Below, piece after piece: positions 12,001 to 23,579 of a stretch of DNA of 64,000 nucleotides. The stretch's first letter is position 1. Every line of letters starts with the position of its first letter. The stretch is from Eutreptiella sp. 'Long Island Sound 2002' (lineage: Eukaryota > Euglenozoa > Euglenophyceae > Eutreptiales > Eutreptiaceae), in contig OZ038399.1 in assembly GCA_964036045.1 (NCBI GenBank), positions 26,673,349 through 26,737,348 of the forward strand. Reading direction: 5' to 3'. A program made the position numbers and the translations under genes. Below the pieces are notes generated by a model. The model saw nothing but the letters and a program-made list of their open reading frames with translations. It was not told the origin of the DNA and did not search any database.

Positions 12001-13970
12001 TTGCACGAGCGGTCCGGTGACCTCTCGATGCATCACTACAGTTCGTACCGCATTGAAAGCAGGCCCCATTGGACCTTGGGACTAGGGCGTCTCTTGGCTG
12101 AGGGGGCACCTAAACAAATCTAAGGTCTGATTCGCCGACAACTGAGCACAAGGTGACCGGTTTGCGAGACAATCAAGAGCGGCACACAAAGCGGCCGAAC
12201 CGGTGTTGCCACAGGCAAGCGAAGGAGAGGAATGCGTATTTGTGAGCCTAGCGCCTCAGGTGAGCTGCCAGTGGCTCCGGCAGACCAGACGCCCCGCCCA
12301 TCGGTCAGGCCAGCAGCTCACGGCGACCTCCTCAGGCAACCCCCGAGGAGGCCAGGCCGTGACCTGACACATCCGACCTTGTGGACGTGGCACTGGCCGG
12401 ACTTTACGCCGCAGATGAGCGACGCCAGAGATACAGCCACGCACCAAAACTGGCCCTGCAGGAGTACCACATGGGACGTCACGGGCCGGCCCGTCATGCC
12501 CGGCCGTCCGTGCCTTGGAGCTGCTGCTTGGCCAAGATCACAGGGGCAGATTGGTAAGCGGTCAGGCGCAAGTCGCATCATTTTGTTGTTATGAGTTTGG
12601 TTTTTGTTTCAACTGAGATACTAGGCCTTTGGCCTTACCACACAATCATTGTTGCTCATTGTAATTTATTTCCTGTTGTTTGTTGGTTGCTGAGTTTGCT
12701 ACTTATGGTGAGCGCTTGATAAAAAGAAAGTGTGGAACCACACGGTGAAGATACAATTCGTTGGATTACAGAACGTGCCACAGGACCATTGCATCACTCG
12801 CACACAGCAAGCAAGCACCACCCATTAGAGGCAAATAGCTTGAGGGTCTTGCTGTATTGTCTACACTTTCCACTTGAGAGATGGTTTTGACCAGGTACAT
12901 CGACATGTGATCCAGTTTGAGCACAGCCTCCTAGCTGTGTCAACAAGTGCACAACCCATGCACCACAAGACCAAGATATTCGACGCACACAAAGTATTGG
13001 CCATGTACTCTTGTACGTGTGAGTTGCCCATGTACCAACCAATTTCACGCTCACTCGTGTGAAGCATCTGTGTCATGTACTGAGTGGAGTGTATGTGTGT
13101 GTAGGTGAAGGGCTTTCAAGGGGAGACCCGGGCATCCGCGGTGCAAAACTTGGTGTAATGTACAGAAAGCCGACAAATGCGGGTGCCAGTCAGGACTCTG
13201 GGCGACCATACAGATGCCCACATCCGCCCCCCCGAAAAGCAAAGGCAGGGATGCTTTGGAGTCGGAGTCGGAGTCGGAGGGGGCTAAAGAGGGGTTTCAG
13301 GAGCGGTTGCAAAAGCGGTTACCGGCGATTGGCAAAGCTGCCGGTAGCAAACCGGGTGGGGGCCGTTGGGGGCGGACAGCATGGCCGTCGCCCCACATAG
13401 GCGGTGGGTACCCCCGCCCGCCCCCGTCCAGGCGCCAGCCTAGACGGAGGGCAATGCCCGTACCAGACTAAGGGCATTCGATGAGAGTGCCAAGAGGAAA
13501 CAGAGGCTTTGAACACAGTCACCGAATGGCAGTATCAGGACAAGAGTCATCCTGTGGTCCTGGAGGCTGCGGTGCTGGTTCGCGGTAATTCGTCTCCGCA
13601 CCCAATGTGCGTTACATGAGTGCGGATCATATCCTGCAGCAAGCATGTGTTAGAACAGAGGAGGGGCGGGGGGAGATTTGGGGGGAGAGGGGGGGAGGTG
13701 AGGCCCGAACCCCCCCCCCCCCCCGTTGTCAACCCTGGATCAGCATGTGTCTTTGCCCGTTGAACAGTATGTCCTGCACACCGAAAGTACATCACACTTT
13801 GATGAGATCCTCGATGACGGCATTGAGCAGTGACTTCCTCACAACAAGAAACCGCTCCACTCCGCATCACAAGATGATAGTGGCACAGAGGACATAACTC
13901 ATGGTGCCCGCGGCCTGCGGCTGCCGGGAAAAAAAATCTGACCCGTGCGAGGCATCAGAAGAGGGGAAGA
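9098..13970. other. No gene identified; degenerate coding repeat and GGTTG-rich patch
   Basis: There are several medium open frames on both strands (for example a 252-codon plus-strand frame from 9163), but none has recognisable motifs. Positions 10092-10320 resemble 49136-49360 and look like a decayed coding segment. Positions 13303-13385 hold a cluster of GCGGTTG/CCGGTAGC-type short repeats. A G run lies at about 9764-9776 and a C run at about 13710-13724. Confidence 0.4.
10092..10320 (-). pseudogene. Degenerate coding segment, copy 1 (partner 49136-49360)
   Basis: Read on the minus strand, this copy gives HWDADGCG, then a stop, then SGTIVAVESSDP, a stop, and FQGFLAVRELRRLTVAL. The copy near 49.2 kb is open and reads HWEAYGCGSLPLHNLVSDS, PLWDHRSTGQLCTLIPRG and YLKYCEVSGLRQLILGL. 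The two keep the same order of conserved residues, so the ancestor was probably coding. The protein family is not recognised; a transposon ORF is the likeliest source. Confidence 0.45.
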
Positions 13971-14330
13971 GGGGGAATGTTTGCACGGCGCGCGCCCGGC
14001 GCGCTACCTTTGTATTACGTATCCTATCTCAAGCCCCAAGTTTATCCTCACCTTGGGAAGACCCCCAAGTAGACCACACTAGACCGCAAACCTTCCCTGC
14101 AAGGCACCTTGCATAAGCCGAAATATGAGAATGCAACAACACAAAATGTCACTCCCACCACTTCCAACCACAACCCTTGCCATTGTCATAAACTGGGTGC
14201 AAAGGATGGACCAAATTCTTAGACACGGCGAGAAGGTACTCCAAATTATTTGGTGACGTGGGGCAAAACAAGGCACGGGTGGGGAATGGTCAAAAAAAAG
14301 ATGCCCGGCGTGCTAATACTCCCCTAGAGG
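13971..14330. repeat. CCCGGCGCGCTA-bounded dispersed element, copy 1
   Basis: The left end reads GGGGGAATGTTTGC, then GCGCGCCCGGCGCGCTAC; the right end reads AAAAAAAGATGCCCGGCGTGC and TAATACTCCCC. The element at 47591-48160 has the same ends (right: AAAAATGATGCCCGGCGCAC and TAACGCTCCCC) and the same left interior (GTATCC, CCCCAAGTAGACCAC, CTTGCATAA). The terminal 12-mer is in direct, not inverted, orientation. No ORF is present, so it would be non-autonomous. Confidence 0.65.
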
Positions 14331-15472
14331 CCGCAACAACACATGCAAAGCATGGAGCGAGACTGCAGCAGGGCCAAAAGGGGGCATTTCTGCAAGGCGC
14401 CCAATAGTAGCCAGCTTTCCAGTGACCACTCTGAAAACCGGCCACCACGAGGAGAGCATATGTACACAAAGGCAAAAACAGCAGATTCAGACAGCAACGC
14501 GGCATTTTCATGTGAAACATGGTTTGTGCTAACTCATCATCTGAGTTTTTGGACTGAGTACGAATGTGAGTAGTTCTGTGCATGGGAACACAGTAGTTAC
14601 CGCGGTCACCTTGGCCACCGGGGAAAAATGGATCCAAAATAGCCTACTTTTCGCACAGCGCGGGCACAGTGCACGGTGCGCCCCCAAAGCGTTCTCGAAC
14701 TGTTTGCGCTCAGTCCCGTTACGGTCATGGCTCCCGATTGATGAAGGATCAGCGGGCTGTGATACGCGGGTTCGGCTCTCTGTTGGCATGCAGGGGGAGG
14801 GGGAGGGGGTTGGTGGGGGTCCACGCGGTCCAAAGGAGCGGGGGCCCCTCCTCCTTTGGTCGTCCATTCCAATACACCTTGTCCTGCAGGTTTGGCCGTT
14901 CTCGTTGTTGCCAAAGCGGCCAACCAAGAAGCGGAAGCGGGTCACGGGCGCGTTGCGCTATGTGAGAGAGCGACGGTCGGTTCTGATCGACTGAATGCCC
15001 CCCGCCATGGGCACTTTCTCAGCCCTCAGCCCAATGATGTGTGTCCTTCACAATGACGCTGCAGTCCACTGTGTACAGTGGGCAGCGCCCTATATCGAAG
15101 GTTCACAGCCTATTGACAGACCAAGGGCTGTCCATGCAGAGCGTTGGACAAAGTCGTCTGAACCAGACTTGGTACTAACACCTGCCACGGCCGGTGTCGG
15201 CAGGTGTCAGGCAGTTTGGTAGAGGCACATGAAACCACACACACACACACAACACAGGTCCGGCAGGTGCCGGCAGGTGTCACAAGCAGTTTTGGCAGGT
15301 GCGGCAGGTGCTAGCTCCAAGTATGGTCTGAACCTACAAAACACAGGAGGCACTGATAGCCGTCCTCGGCACTCCTCCGGCCTCGGAGGTTTGATTGTCT
15401 GGCCCCTTGCAGTCGTTGATTGAGTCGCACCATGTCCAGGGGGGCGGCGCCCCGCGGAGCCCCGCCCGAACA
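14331..15472. other. No gene identified; contains a shared GC-rich terminus
   Basis: Positions 14647-14686 read TTTTCGCACAGCGCGGGCAC and continue to CACGGTGCGCCCCCA, matching the right ends of the elements near 33.1 and 34.9 kb. Overlapping open frames on both strands at 14529-14994 reflect high GC content and show no motif. A CA-rich patch lies near 15236-15256. Confidence 0.4.
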
Positions 15473-17220
15473 TCAGCACTCAAAGATGGTGTTCGAGGCG
15501 GGCCGCGAGCCTGCGGCCGGGCGCCACGAGAAGGCGCTGTACTGGGGCCCGTCGTAGGACGTGGCGAGGAGCGCCTGGGAGTTGCCCGGGGGCTGCGGGG
15601 CGGCGAGGGGCTGGCAGAGGTCCGGGATGGGGACCTTCTTGGCGTACACGTCCTCGAAGTTGAGGCCCGCGAACCAGCCGTGGCCCTTGAACGCGGTCCA
15701 GTCCTGCAGGCGCTCCAGATGGTTCTTGCACAGCAGCTGGGCCACGAGGTCGTGGCACTCCGCGCTGATCGGGCCGTCCCCGGGCGCCAGACGGTGGGCG
15801 CGCCGGGGGTGCTCGATGGCGCGGACGTGCACCTTCCGCTCGCTGTCCTCGAAGGGGTGCACCCGCGTCAGCAGCTCGCACATCAGCACCTGGAATGGAA
15901 GTGTGCGTGCGCTGCTCAGGGCAGAAGCCGTGCGCAATGCGGAATGCGATAAAGTGCAGTCAATAGTATTTTGGATTTTGTATTCTGTTTTTAACAGATA
16001 AACTGGATGACCGTACGTTTCGGGAAGTGTTAATTGAATGCGTGCAAGGGTTGTCATTGCAGGAATCGTGATCAAGGGACCTGTGGATCTTGGAGCAAAT
16101 AGACACCGAAGGAATTCGATAAATAAAAGCAACATCAATCAGCAGGGTACCCATAACACACCCCGAGCTGCCAGTAGTCCAGCGCCACCGTGTACCCGAC
16201 GCCACGGATGAGCTCCGGCGACCAGTACTCCGGCGTGCCCAGCGGGTGGGCGGTGTCGTTCCTCGACGACTCCTTGTCCGTCTTCAGTGCCAGGCCCATG
16301 TCCATGAGCACCACGTGGCCGTCGTCGGCCAGGAGGCAGTTCTCGGGCTTGAGGTCCCGGTAGATCCAGCCGCACTCGTGCAGGTAGTTGAGCGCCATGC
16401 CGATCTCGGCCGCGAACAGCCGGACCACCGCCTCCGGGATGCTGACGGTGTGCATGAGGTGGAACAGGTCCCCGCGGGACATGAAGTCCATCACGAAGAA
16501 CAGCTTGTCGTTGGTCTGGAAGGACTCATGCAGCTGGATGATGAACGGGTGCTTGACCTTCGACAGGACGAACTTCTCGACCGCCACCGCCATGGCGCTG
16601 TACTCGCACCGGATGCTGCGCTTCTCCACCACCTTCATGGCCAGGACCGTGCTGGTCTTCTTCCGCATCACCTTGTACACCTTCCCCATGCCGCCCTCGC
16701 CCACCATGTCCATGATGTCGAACTCGCTCAGGACGTGCTGCCACTTGGACGCCTTCTTCTGCAGGCGGCTCTCGCAGCAGTGATAACACACCCGCACCTT
16801 CGAGTCGTACTTCATCTCTGGGATCTTGATCCGGGGGCGGCTGCACCTCCAACAGAAGACCCTCCCGCACATGCGGCAGTGGTGCCGGCGGTAGAAGAAG
16901 TGGAACTGCCCCTGACAATCGGTGCATTGGGGCGCCAGGTGGTCTGGCACCCATGGCGGTCGCTTGGACAAGGCGGGGGTGAGGGCCGTGCCGTCCTTCC
17001 CGGATTCCAAGGCCGCCTCCAGGTCCTCCTCGAGCCCCCTCAGCCCGGCGAAGCTCAGGCCGATGTCGCGGAAGGACACGTTGGTGTAGGTGGTGGAGGA
17101 GAAGGAGGCATTCGCGGCATTCGGTTTGCGTGGGACGGAGACTGGGTCTGGGGGCTCCAGCTTCGGGAGGGTGCTTTCACTGAGGCATGAGTCAGGGTGT
17201 GGTCCTGCTGCTGGGGCCAT
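15473..17220 (-). CDS. FYVE domain-AGC protein kinase fusion
   Basis: There are two exons: 17220-16162 and 15889-15473. They are joined across a 272-bp GT-AG intron whose splicing restores the kinase motif WQLGVLMCELL. The product is 491 residues from the ATG at 17218-17220; upstream Met codons or a 5' exon are possible. Residues 90-149 form a FYVE zinc finger with the WVPD, RRHHCR and RVC signatures and eight metal-binding cysteines or equivalents, so it should bind PI3P on endosomes. From about residue 167 a kinase domain follows: GEGGMG loop (174-179), AMK lysine (196), YRDLKPEN (287), GTPEYWSPE and a C-terminal region ending near an FSWRP motif, all AGC-like. The usual DFG is DMG (307-309), and APE is SPE. 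The Asp is kept, so activity is plausible. Substrates are unknown. Confidence 0.9.
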
Positions 17221-17373
17221 ATCAGACACTTCGAGACCAAAACTGGATCGAGCGTGAGAAAGGGGAAGTCGCCTTGGCCAAATCCAACATGGCCCAGAAG
17301 AGGTTGTAGGAATGAACCTGGTCATTCTTTTGGGGGAGGGGGGGCTGTGAAGCAACGGATACTTGGCTACCAT

Positions 17374-19268
17374 ATGACCCCCGTGACACAGGCCATACGA
17401 TCATCGCTCATCATTGTCCAAACCAGTGCTGAATGTTGCCTTGAGTTCGCCCACATGGGCTATCGAATGTTTCATAGGCTGGCTTGGGTTACGAATCTGC
17501 CTGCCTGTCAGCGCAGCTCATTCCATATCTTTCTGGTTTTGAGGGGGCCATGAGCAACGGATACTGAGCTCGCATATACCCCCGTGACACAGGCATATGG
17601 TCATAGCCATGAATCTCAGTACATTGTTTTGCCTTGGTGTTGTGGGGGGGGGGAACGGTTACAGGTCTAGGCAAGCCCACAAAGCACTCTTTTCCCACTG
17701 CGCTTGGAGGGGGAGGGGGGAGGGGGGAGGGGGGCATTAGGGCAGAGTGAGCATGCCGGTTTGTATTCCTAGGGGACACAATTCTTTGAGGCTTCAGGAA
17801 TCAATTGTTTGCATTGCTCGGCCCAAGACAGGGGCCGTTGGTACCTAACTGAGGCCCAGTCAAGCTGCTTTGTTGTGGGATACCCAGGCATCCATACAAT
17901 GTTCTGTTGGGGTATCCAGGCGAAACGGGCTGCGGTAGCCAGCCAGAGCACCCTTGGGGGAGTGCGCCATCCACAGCCAGCCATCACCCTGTGACCCCAA
18001 AGTCGCGTTGAGGTTGCACGCCAGGAACAATGATGCATGCCTCTGGGCAGCATGTGACAACTAGTGCGGCATGGTGCGGCAGTTGGTGCCTTCTCCTGGC
18101 CAGCCCGGACATCTTGTGAGTGTCCCCTGCTGCCTGCAGCTGGTAAAGGGCTGTAGAAAGCATGACAGCCCTGCCGGCCTGCACGCCCGGGAGGTGTGAC
18201 AGTCTACATATTTTGTCCTGGACTTGGTGTGTTTCCAGAACCGCATCATGAGGGGGCAGGTGGCCAGGGGGCTGTTGCCCCCGAGAATGCCCCGCAAATT
18301 GTGTCCGGGCTGAGTCTGCGGTTGCCGCCCTGGGTACCCTGAGTACCCACTACATCCTGGGGTGTGATGAGCAACCGCGTGTTCATGGCGACTGATCCGT
18401 CGTGCAAGGGGTGTCGGGGTCCCAGATGTGGTCTGAGTAGCAGGGCCTAATGGCAGCGGCGGTGTCCATGCCAGCCCATGCTGGGCTCCCCAACCCATGC
18501 TCGATTCGGAGGCCGCGGTGACATTTGTCATCAAGGAGGCCGGGGTAATGGCGTCAGATGGCAGTGGAACGTGTTGGAACCGTCAGCGCAGTAGTGAGTC
18601 AACAGAGAGCCAAGTTTCCCGCTGCCCCACACCTGGACCTGGTAAAATCTCATCCTGATGTCCAAGTAAGAAAGGCGTGCCCATGCCCAGGGGCTGTATA
18701 CGAAAAGCACTGCGTCTTGGTGGCAATTTGCTGCAGAGTGTAATGAGGACCGATGCTAACAGCAACAGAAAATTGACACCTAAAGCCCCCTACCACTGCA
18801 ATGCAATAACCTGATACCAGCACGGCTTCCTGTACCACTGGAGACCCGTCCTCATCAGCGACCACCGACATTTTCATTTGCAGATGGGACTCAATTTCAC
18901 GCATCCTCTTGCGCCCAAGGCTCGGATATGGGTTCTGGGCCCCAGCGCCGGGCTGGGGGGGCTCTGATGGGGGGCAAGGGGGGCAGAGTTTACCGTGGTC
19001 CAATATTCTTTCCACCCACTGGCATCAAGGCGCAATGTGCGACACACTACAGCCCTTTGGATCGCGCACAGAAATTAGCGGCCTACACATTGTGCTCATT
19101 CTCAGAACTGGTTTTCAAGTCCCAAGAAAAGACTGTGCAACACTTGACTGACTGACCGACTGACCTGATTTTTCGAATTCCTGGGACCAGAGTCCAACTC
19201 TTCAACTGCATCTGGGCTACCCCAAAGGTGCACTTGAGCCCCGGATATATGACGACACTTCTCTTTCC
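17374..19268. other. No gene identified
   Basis: A diverged tandem pair (GCAACGGATACTTGGCT near 17350 and GCAACGGATACTGAGCT near 17552, each followed by CCCCCGTGACACAGGC and CAT) indicates an old duplication of about 200 bp. A GGGGGA-type purine run lies at 17707-17735. Minus-strand frames at 18061-18534 and 18650-19015 show no motif. Confidence 0.4.
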
Positions 19269-19651
19269 AGATCAGCTGAATTCCATCCAAAGATCAGCCT
19301 CCCGCACACTGCTGGCTCCCCTGGGTATCTGCATCTACTGAGGCTCCTCTTGGCTTCCTCTGGAGACTCTCTGTGGTGTCTCCAGGTTGTCCACTTTGGC
19401 TCTCATTTCATGGTCCTCTCCCAATGGCCCCCTTTGGGATTGATCCCTATGGTCTTTGTAGGCTCTGCAGCAAGAGTAGTCTGAGTACACTGCGAGTTGG
19501 ATATTACCTGTTCCTGCCATTCCGGCTTGCTTTCTGGGCACACTTGCCCCGTGCACTGCATGAATTTGTATACTCTGCATCATGGCACAGCGCTTTGCCC
19601 TGTGCCTGCCCAAGCAGGAAAACACAGCACCTTCTCATAGTGCCAGTTTCA
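19269..19651. repeat. 383-bp direct repeat, copy 1
   Basis: It starts AGATCAGCTGAATTCCATCC and ends CATAGTGCCAGTTTCA. It matches 21509-21891 base for base as far as I can read. The minus-strand ATG of the RT frame lies inside the other copy, so the repeat could carry 5' leader sequence. Confidence 0.9.
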
Positions 19652-19707
19652 AGGCAACATGAGCAAATGAAATCCAGAACTCTTGCAATAGCAAACATCA
19701 GAATTGC
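19646..19707. repeat. 62-bp direct repeat, copy 1
   Basis: It starts GTTTCAAGGCAACATGAGC and ends AAACATCAGAATTGC. It recurs identically 230 bp to the right at 19876-19937, between the long repeat and the RT frame. Confidence 0.9.
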
Positions 19708-19875
19708 AGTACAGAAGGCAGTACAGATGTTCGTGAGACAACCAGTGCGTATGCAAGGGGCCAGCCTGGGTGGGCGGGCGGGCAACAGATGATGAGTACA
19801 AAAATTATGAATCTGTCACAAGTGGTAAATCAGGGCCTGTGTGAAACAGCCCTTTCAGCAGAGCATGAAAGACCG

Positions 19876-19937
19876 GTTTCAAGGCAACATGAGCAAATGA
19901 AATCCAGAACTCTTGCAATAGCAAACATCAGAATTGC
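19876..19937. repeat. 62-bp direct repeat, copy 2
   Basis: Identical to 19646-19707. It sits about 150 bp beyond the 3' end of the RT frame. Confidence 0.9.
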
Positions 19938-20087
19938 TCAACCCTTTTATGTCCCCTGCACTCAGCACTATTGGTCCTGAAAAATCAGTCTAGAATATGA
20001 AAAACACACGAGACAGCGAGAAGAGGTCCCTCACAGAGACCAGAAAACGGCGGTGGCGCTTGAAAATCTGTGGGGGCGGCGGCGGGG

Positions 20088-21530
20088 TTAAGCCGTAACA
20101 AAGGAAACCCCTTTATACTCCAGATAATGTATATTGTTGACCATGCTGGACCAAATGGTTGCAGCGATGTCGGAAGCCAAGGCTACCTGCGATGCAGAAA
20201 AATATGGAACACGAGACAAAGGGTCTGCGGGTTGGTAGGCAGATGGGACCCACACAGAGTGTAAGATCAGGCCTGAACTCCTGAGGTGAAGAATGATAGC
20301 TCTGAGAACCCGATTGTGACGCCAGAAATGAGTTCGGGACTTGAGGTTCACCGTGGCCCAAATGGCCTGCAAATTATCCTGGAGCATAACCACCTGTGGG
20401 ATTCTGCGGCGAATGGCAGCCTTCACCAGGATCCACACCCCGTACAGCTCAGCTATTTGCTGGGTATTGACCCATTGCGGACAGGCAAACACCTTCCCTC
20501 CACCGACAGGGTCATACAATCCAACCCTATACCTGGTCAGGCCTCTCGAGGTGATGTACTCCGCTGCGTCGACGGCCAGCCACTTAAGGGTTAGCCAAGA
20601 CATCACTAAGCCTTTAGGAACCTCAAAGGGAGGGGAGGCAATGACAGCTGCAGAAACCAGGGAAGCCCACAACCTTGTGGAAATCTTTATCCATCCAGAT
20701 CTGTTCCAGTAGACCGCACCGTAAACACCACCAAGGAAGGGCAGGTGACCCCTGGCCGGTGTGGCCATCCACCCAATCAACCCCAACGCACGCAGGAGGT
20801 CTTTGACCGGCACAAACTTATCCCAAAACAGAACCATTGTTGCCACAAGCCTGGTCAGCACCGCCTGTGTATTGGAGATCAACAAATATTCAAGATCAAC
20901 GTCTTTCCCCAACCAACGAACACAAGAGACCGGTTCCAACACACTTTTATCGGAGACGTGATAACCTTTCGACCGCATTCCCGCACATAAAAGTCGCATG
21001 CACGCGCGCAGCCACTCTTTATTGGCCTCTATCACCACCAGGACATCGTCCAAGTAGTGGTCATAATCCGGGAGAAAATCAGGTGGGAGCTCTGGCGGGG
21101 GTGGCATGAGCTTAAAAGACTCCTGCAAATGGCGGGCCACCACCTTCTGACAAATCGGGGGGGAAAGTTTCCATCCAAACGGGAGGGTTCGGAGGTCACA
21201 GACCCCACTGGGCGACTGCACACGAAAAGTCCCCCATGCCTGTTGAGGGAGACACAAAGAAGTGAAGCAGTTCTTGATATCAAAAGTACAGGCGTGTCTG
21301 GGCACATGTCTGGCTTTAGGGTCAGCCGACCACCTAATAAATTTTTGGCGTAAGGACCACATATTGGGGAGGTTCATCTTGGGCTGTGGCTGTGGATCTC
21401 TGCGATTCCCAGACTTACAGTTGACTATGAAAGAACATTTCTCGGATGACTTCGGCACCAAAAAAGTGGATGCACTTGGGTGTAGCCCCGCCCCCGGCAT
21501 GCCATCCGAGATCAGCTGAATTCCATCCAA
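20088..21530 (-). CDS. Reverse transcriptase-RNase H, probable DIRS-like or LTR-type
   Basis: A 480-codon frame. RT motifs run in order: KSSEKCSFIVNCKSGN near 27-42, TFDIKNCF with the first catalytic Asp at 82-89, LPFGWKLSPPICQK at 116-129 and YLDD at 159-162. An RNase H-like region follows, with Glu361 in IAELYG, Asp385 in QDNLQAIW, and VPSAYQPADPLSR at 428-440. The ADxxSR ending is common in DIRS, Ngaro and some LTR or pararetrovirus-type polymerases. The first seven residues come from the flanking direct repeat, and the RT begins abruptly at motif 2, so the N-terminus (gag, protease) is missing or the ORF was joined to the repeat by recombination. No frame breaks are present. Confidence 0.88.
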   Translation of the reverse strand: MDGIQLISDGMPGAGLHPSASTFLVPKSSEKCSFIVNCKSGNRRDPQPQPKMNLPNMWSLRQKFIRWSADPKARHVPRHACTFDIKNCFTSLCLPQQAWGTFRVQSPSGVCDLRTLPFGWKLSPPICQKVVARHLQESFKLMPPPPELPPDFLPDYDHYLDDVLVVIEANKEWLRACMRLLCAGMRSKGYHVSDKSVLEPVSCVRWLGKDVDLEYLLISNTQAVLTRLVATMVLFWDKFVPVKDLLRALGLIGWMATPARGHLPFLGGVYGAVYWNRSGWIKISTRLWASLVSAAVIASPPFEVPKGLVMSWLTLKWLAVDAAEYITSRGLTRYRVGLYDPVGGGKVFACPQWVNTQQIAELYGVWILVKAAIRRRIPQVVMLQDNLQAIWATVNLKSRTHFWRHNRVLRAIILHLRSSGLILHSVWVPSAYQPADPLSRVPYFSASQVALASDIAATIWSSMVNNIHYLEYKGVSFVTA

Positions 21531-21891
21531 AGATCAGCCTCCCGCACACTGCTGGCTCCCCTGGGTATCTGCATCTACTGAGGCTCCTCTTGGCTTCCTC
21601 TGGAGACTCTCTGTGGTGTCTCCAGGTTGTCCACTTTGGCTCTCATTTCATGGTCCTCTCCCAATGGCCCCCTTTGGGATTGATCCCTATGGTCTTTGTA
21701 GGCTCTGCAGCAAGAGTAGTCTGAGTACACTGCGAGTTGGATATTACCTGTTCCTGCCATTCCGGCTTGCTTTCTGGGCACACTTGCCCCGTGCACTGCA
21801 TGAATTTGTATACTCTGCATCATGGCACAGCGCTTTGCCCTGTGCCTGCCCAAGCAGGAAAACACAGCACCTTCTCATAGTGCCAGTTTCA
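21509..21891. repeat. 383-bp direct repeat, copy 2
   Basis: Identical partner of 19269-19651, at the 5' side of the RT frame (minus strand). Its first 22 bases supply the apparent start codon of that frame. Confidence 0.9.
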
Positions 21892-23548
21892 TTCAGTCAT
21901 CCTGCCAACCACTTGGATGCTGTGCAGGTTTCAATATTGAATCCGAACACAATCTGTCTAGCCCACACAAGGAAGCATCAAACCCTACCATCACTACGGC
22001 AACCTTGGTGTAGCCTCGACAAGGGGGTTGGGAGAAAGGTTGCATCATGTTGAAGTTTCCTTGGTCATCTTGATCAACGTACCTTAAGCGGGCCAGTATT
22101 GTCAGAGTCTGGATTGTGTGTGCGAAGGGGGGCTCAAATGAGGCCCCATAATGTGCTGTGTCCCGAGTTACGGTTGCTCAATGACTTGACATGGCCGACA
22201 TGTTGAGGTTGTGGGTCAAGGTTTGGATAGCAATTTCAATTGTCTACACAAGGGCATAGCTGTCTGAATTCTGGAATATTACGGTCATTCTGATGCTCTG
22301 CATTTGTGTTCTACTACTGTGTTGCAATGCATAGTTCCTCCCCAAGACATCACCACTGCTCCGAATCAATACACGAGATCAGTACGTTTTGTCCCTTTTT
22401 GTTGTTACGGCACCTTTGCATGGCCAAGAAACTGGCCGAACAAATTGGTATTCAAATAGTGAGTGATGGCACCAAAAAGAGACGAAAGCAACAGCAGGTC
22501 CAGCGTGAGATCCATTGCAAGTGTTCTTTTATCTGAATCATATGAACAAGGGTCCAAGCTGTTCTCATGTGTACTTGACGCACCCAGCTTGGATAATCAT
22601 ACCCTAGCACCCAGGCATGTGGGCTTATGCCCAGAACAGACAATCACCCACCACCCTCCAGCAGGAGGCAAACAAGCCGCATACAAACTGCGCAATCCAA
22701 CCCCAAAACCCCAGCTTCTCAATGTATCACTGCATTTGGCACCAAATTGAATTACCTCCCAAACTGATATGGCCAGACACTGATGGTCACTCCCTTTGGG
22801 ATCCCGTGGCCAACGTCTCAGTGCAATCAGCAGACAAGTAGCGAAGCCGCCATACAACGTCACACGATTTGTCCTTACCCTTTCACAAAAGGCATTGCAG
22901 GCTCCCACACAAATCCTGCAAACGGCACCCGAATAGTCAACCTTGATTACCAATCACCTTCTGTACCTTGGAATAGGGGATAGACGCGCCCTCTTACAGC
23001 GGCCTGCCCTGCCCTGTGGATAAGGGTCACTCCATTCCCTCCCGATGGTGGGGAATGGGGAGAAGCACATTTGGCTCCCCCTTTGCCCCAGGCTCCGGCT
23101 CCCTGCCGCAGTCGTGGGGCTGCGCCCCACTTGGGGGAGCGCCCGCTTGCAGCCTCCTGCCCTCCCTTTGGCCGGGGTCCACACACCTCACCAAGACATT
23201 CAACATCAAATGATCATAAGATCAAATATCATTTGAATATATCCCTCTTCAGAAGCCTCGCATATAGGGATGCATGAGGAGCACAAGATCCGAAGGGTTG
23301 ATGAATCTCTAGCGCTGCCCTCGCCAGTCGCTGTGGCACACTTGTTTTCCAAATGAGTGTCTGCTACAACAGAATGCACTATCAAACTCTGAACCCGCAT
23401 GACTCCCTATCACACTTCGGCAGGGCACGTTCAGAATAACGTGCGATGCCCATCAACACCCCTGTCAAACCATTGGTGTGTACCAGACGCTTTGATGTAA
23501 AATGCACTCAAACCAGACACTTGAGATCCTTCACAAAAGTCACGTCGC

Positions 23549-23579
<31 letters not shown>

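Larger units (their letters stand above)
19269..21891 (-). mobile_element. RT-RNase H retroelement bounded by 383-bp direct repeats
   Basis: Identical 383-bp direct repeats at 19269-19651 and 21509-21891 enclose a 480-codon RT-RNase H frame on the minus strand. A second identical 62-bp direct repeat occurs at 19646-19707 and 19876-19937, overlapping one end of the long repeat by six bases. Perfect identity of the long repeats suggests recent insertion or recombination. Neither a DDE integrase nor a tyrosine recombinase is visible inside, so the copy is incomplete or uses helpers. The layout could be a small LTR element or a rearranged DIRS/Ngaro-type element with split repeats. Confidence 0.7.

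Noticed and set aside
16246-17190. 314-codon plus-strand frame
   Set aside because: It is antisense to the FYVE kinase exon, which has clear domain motifs; the opposite frame has none.
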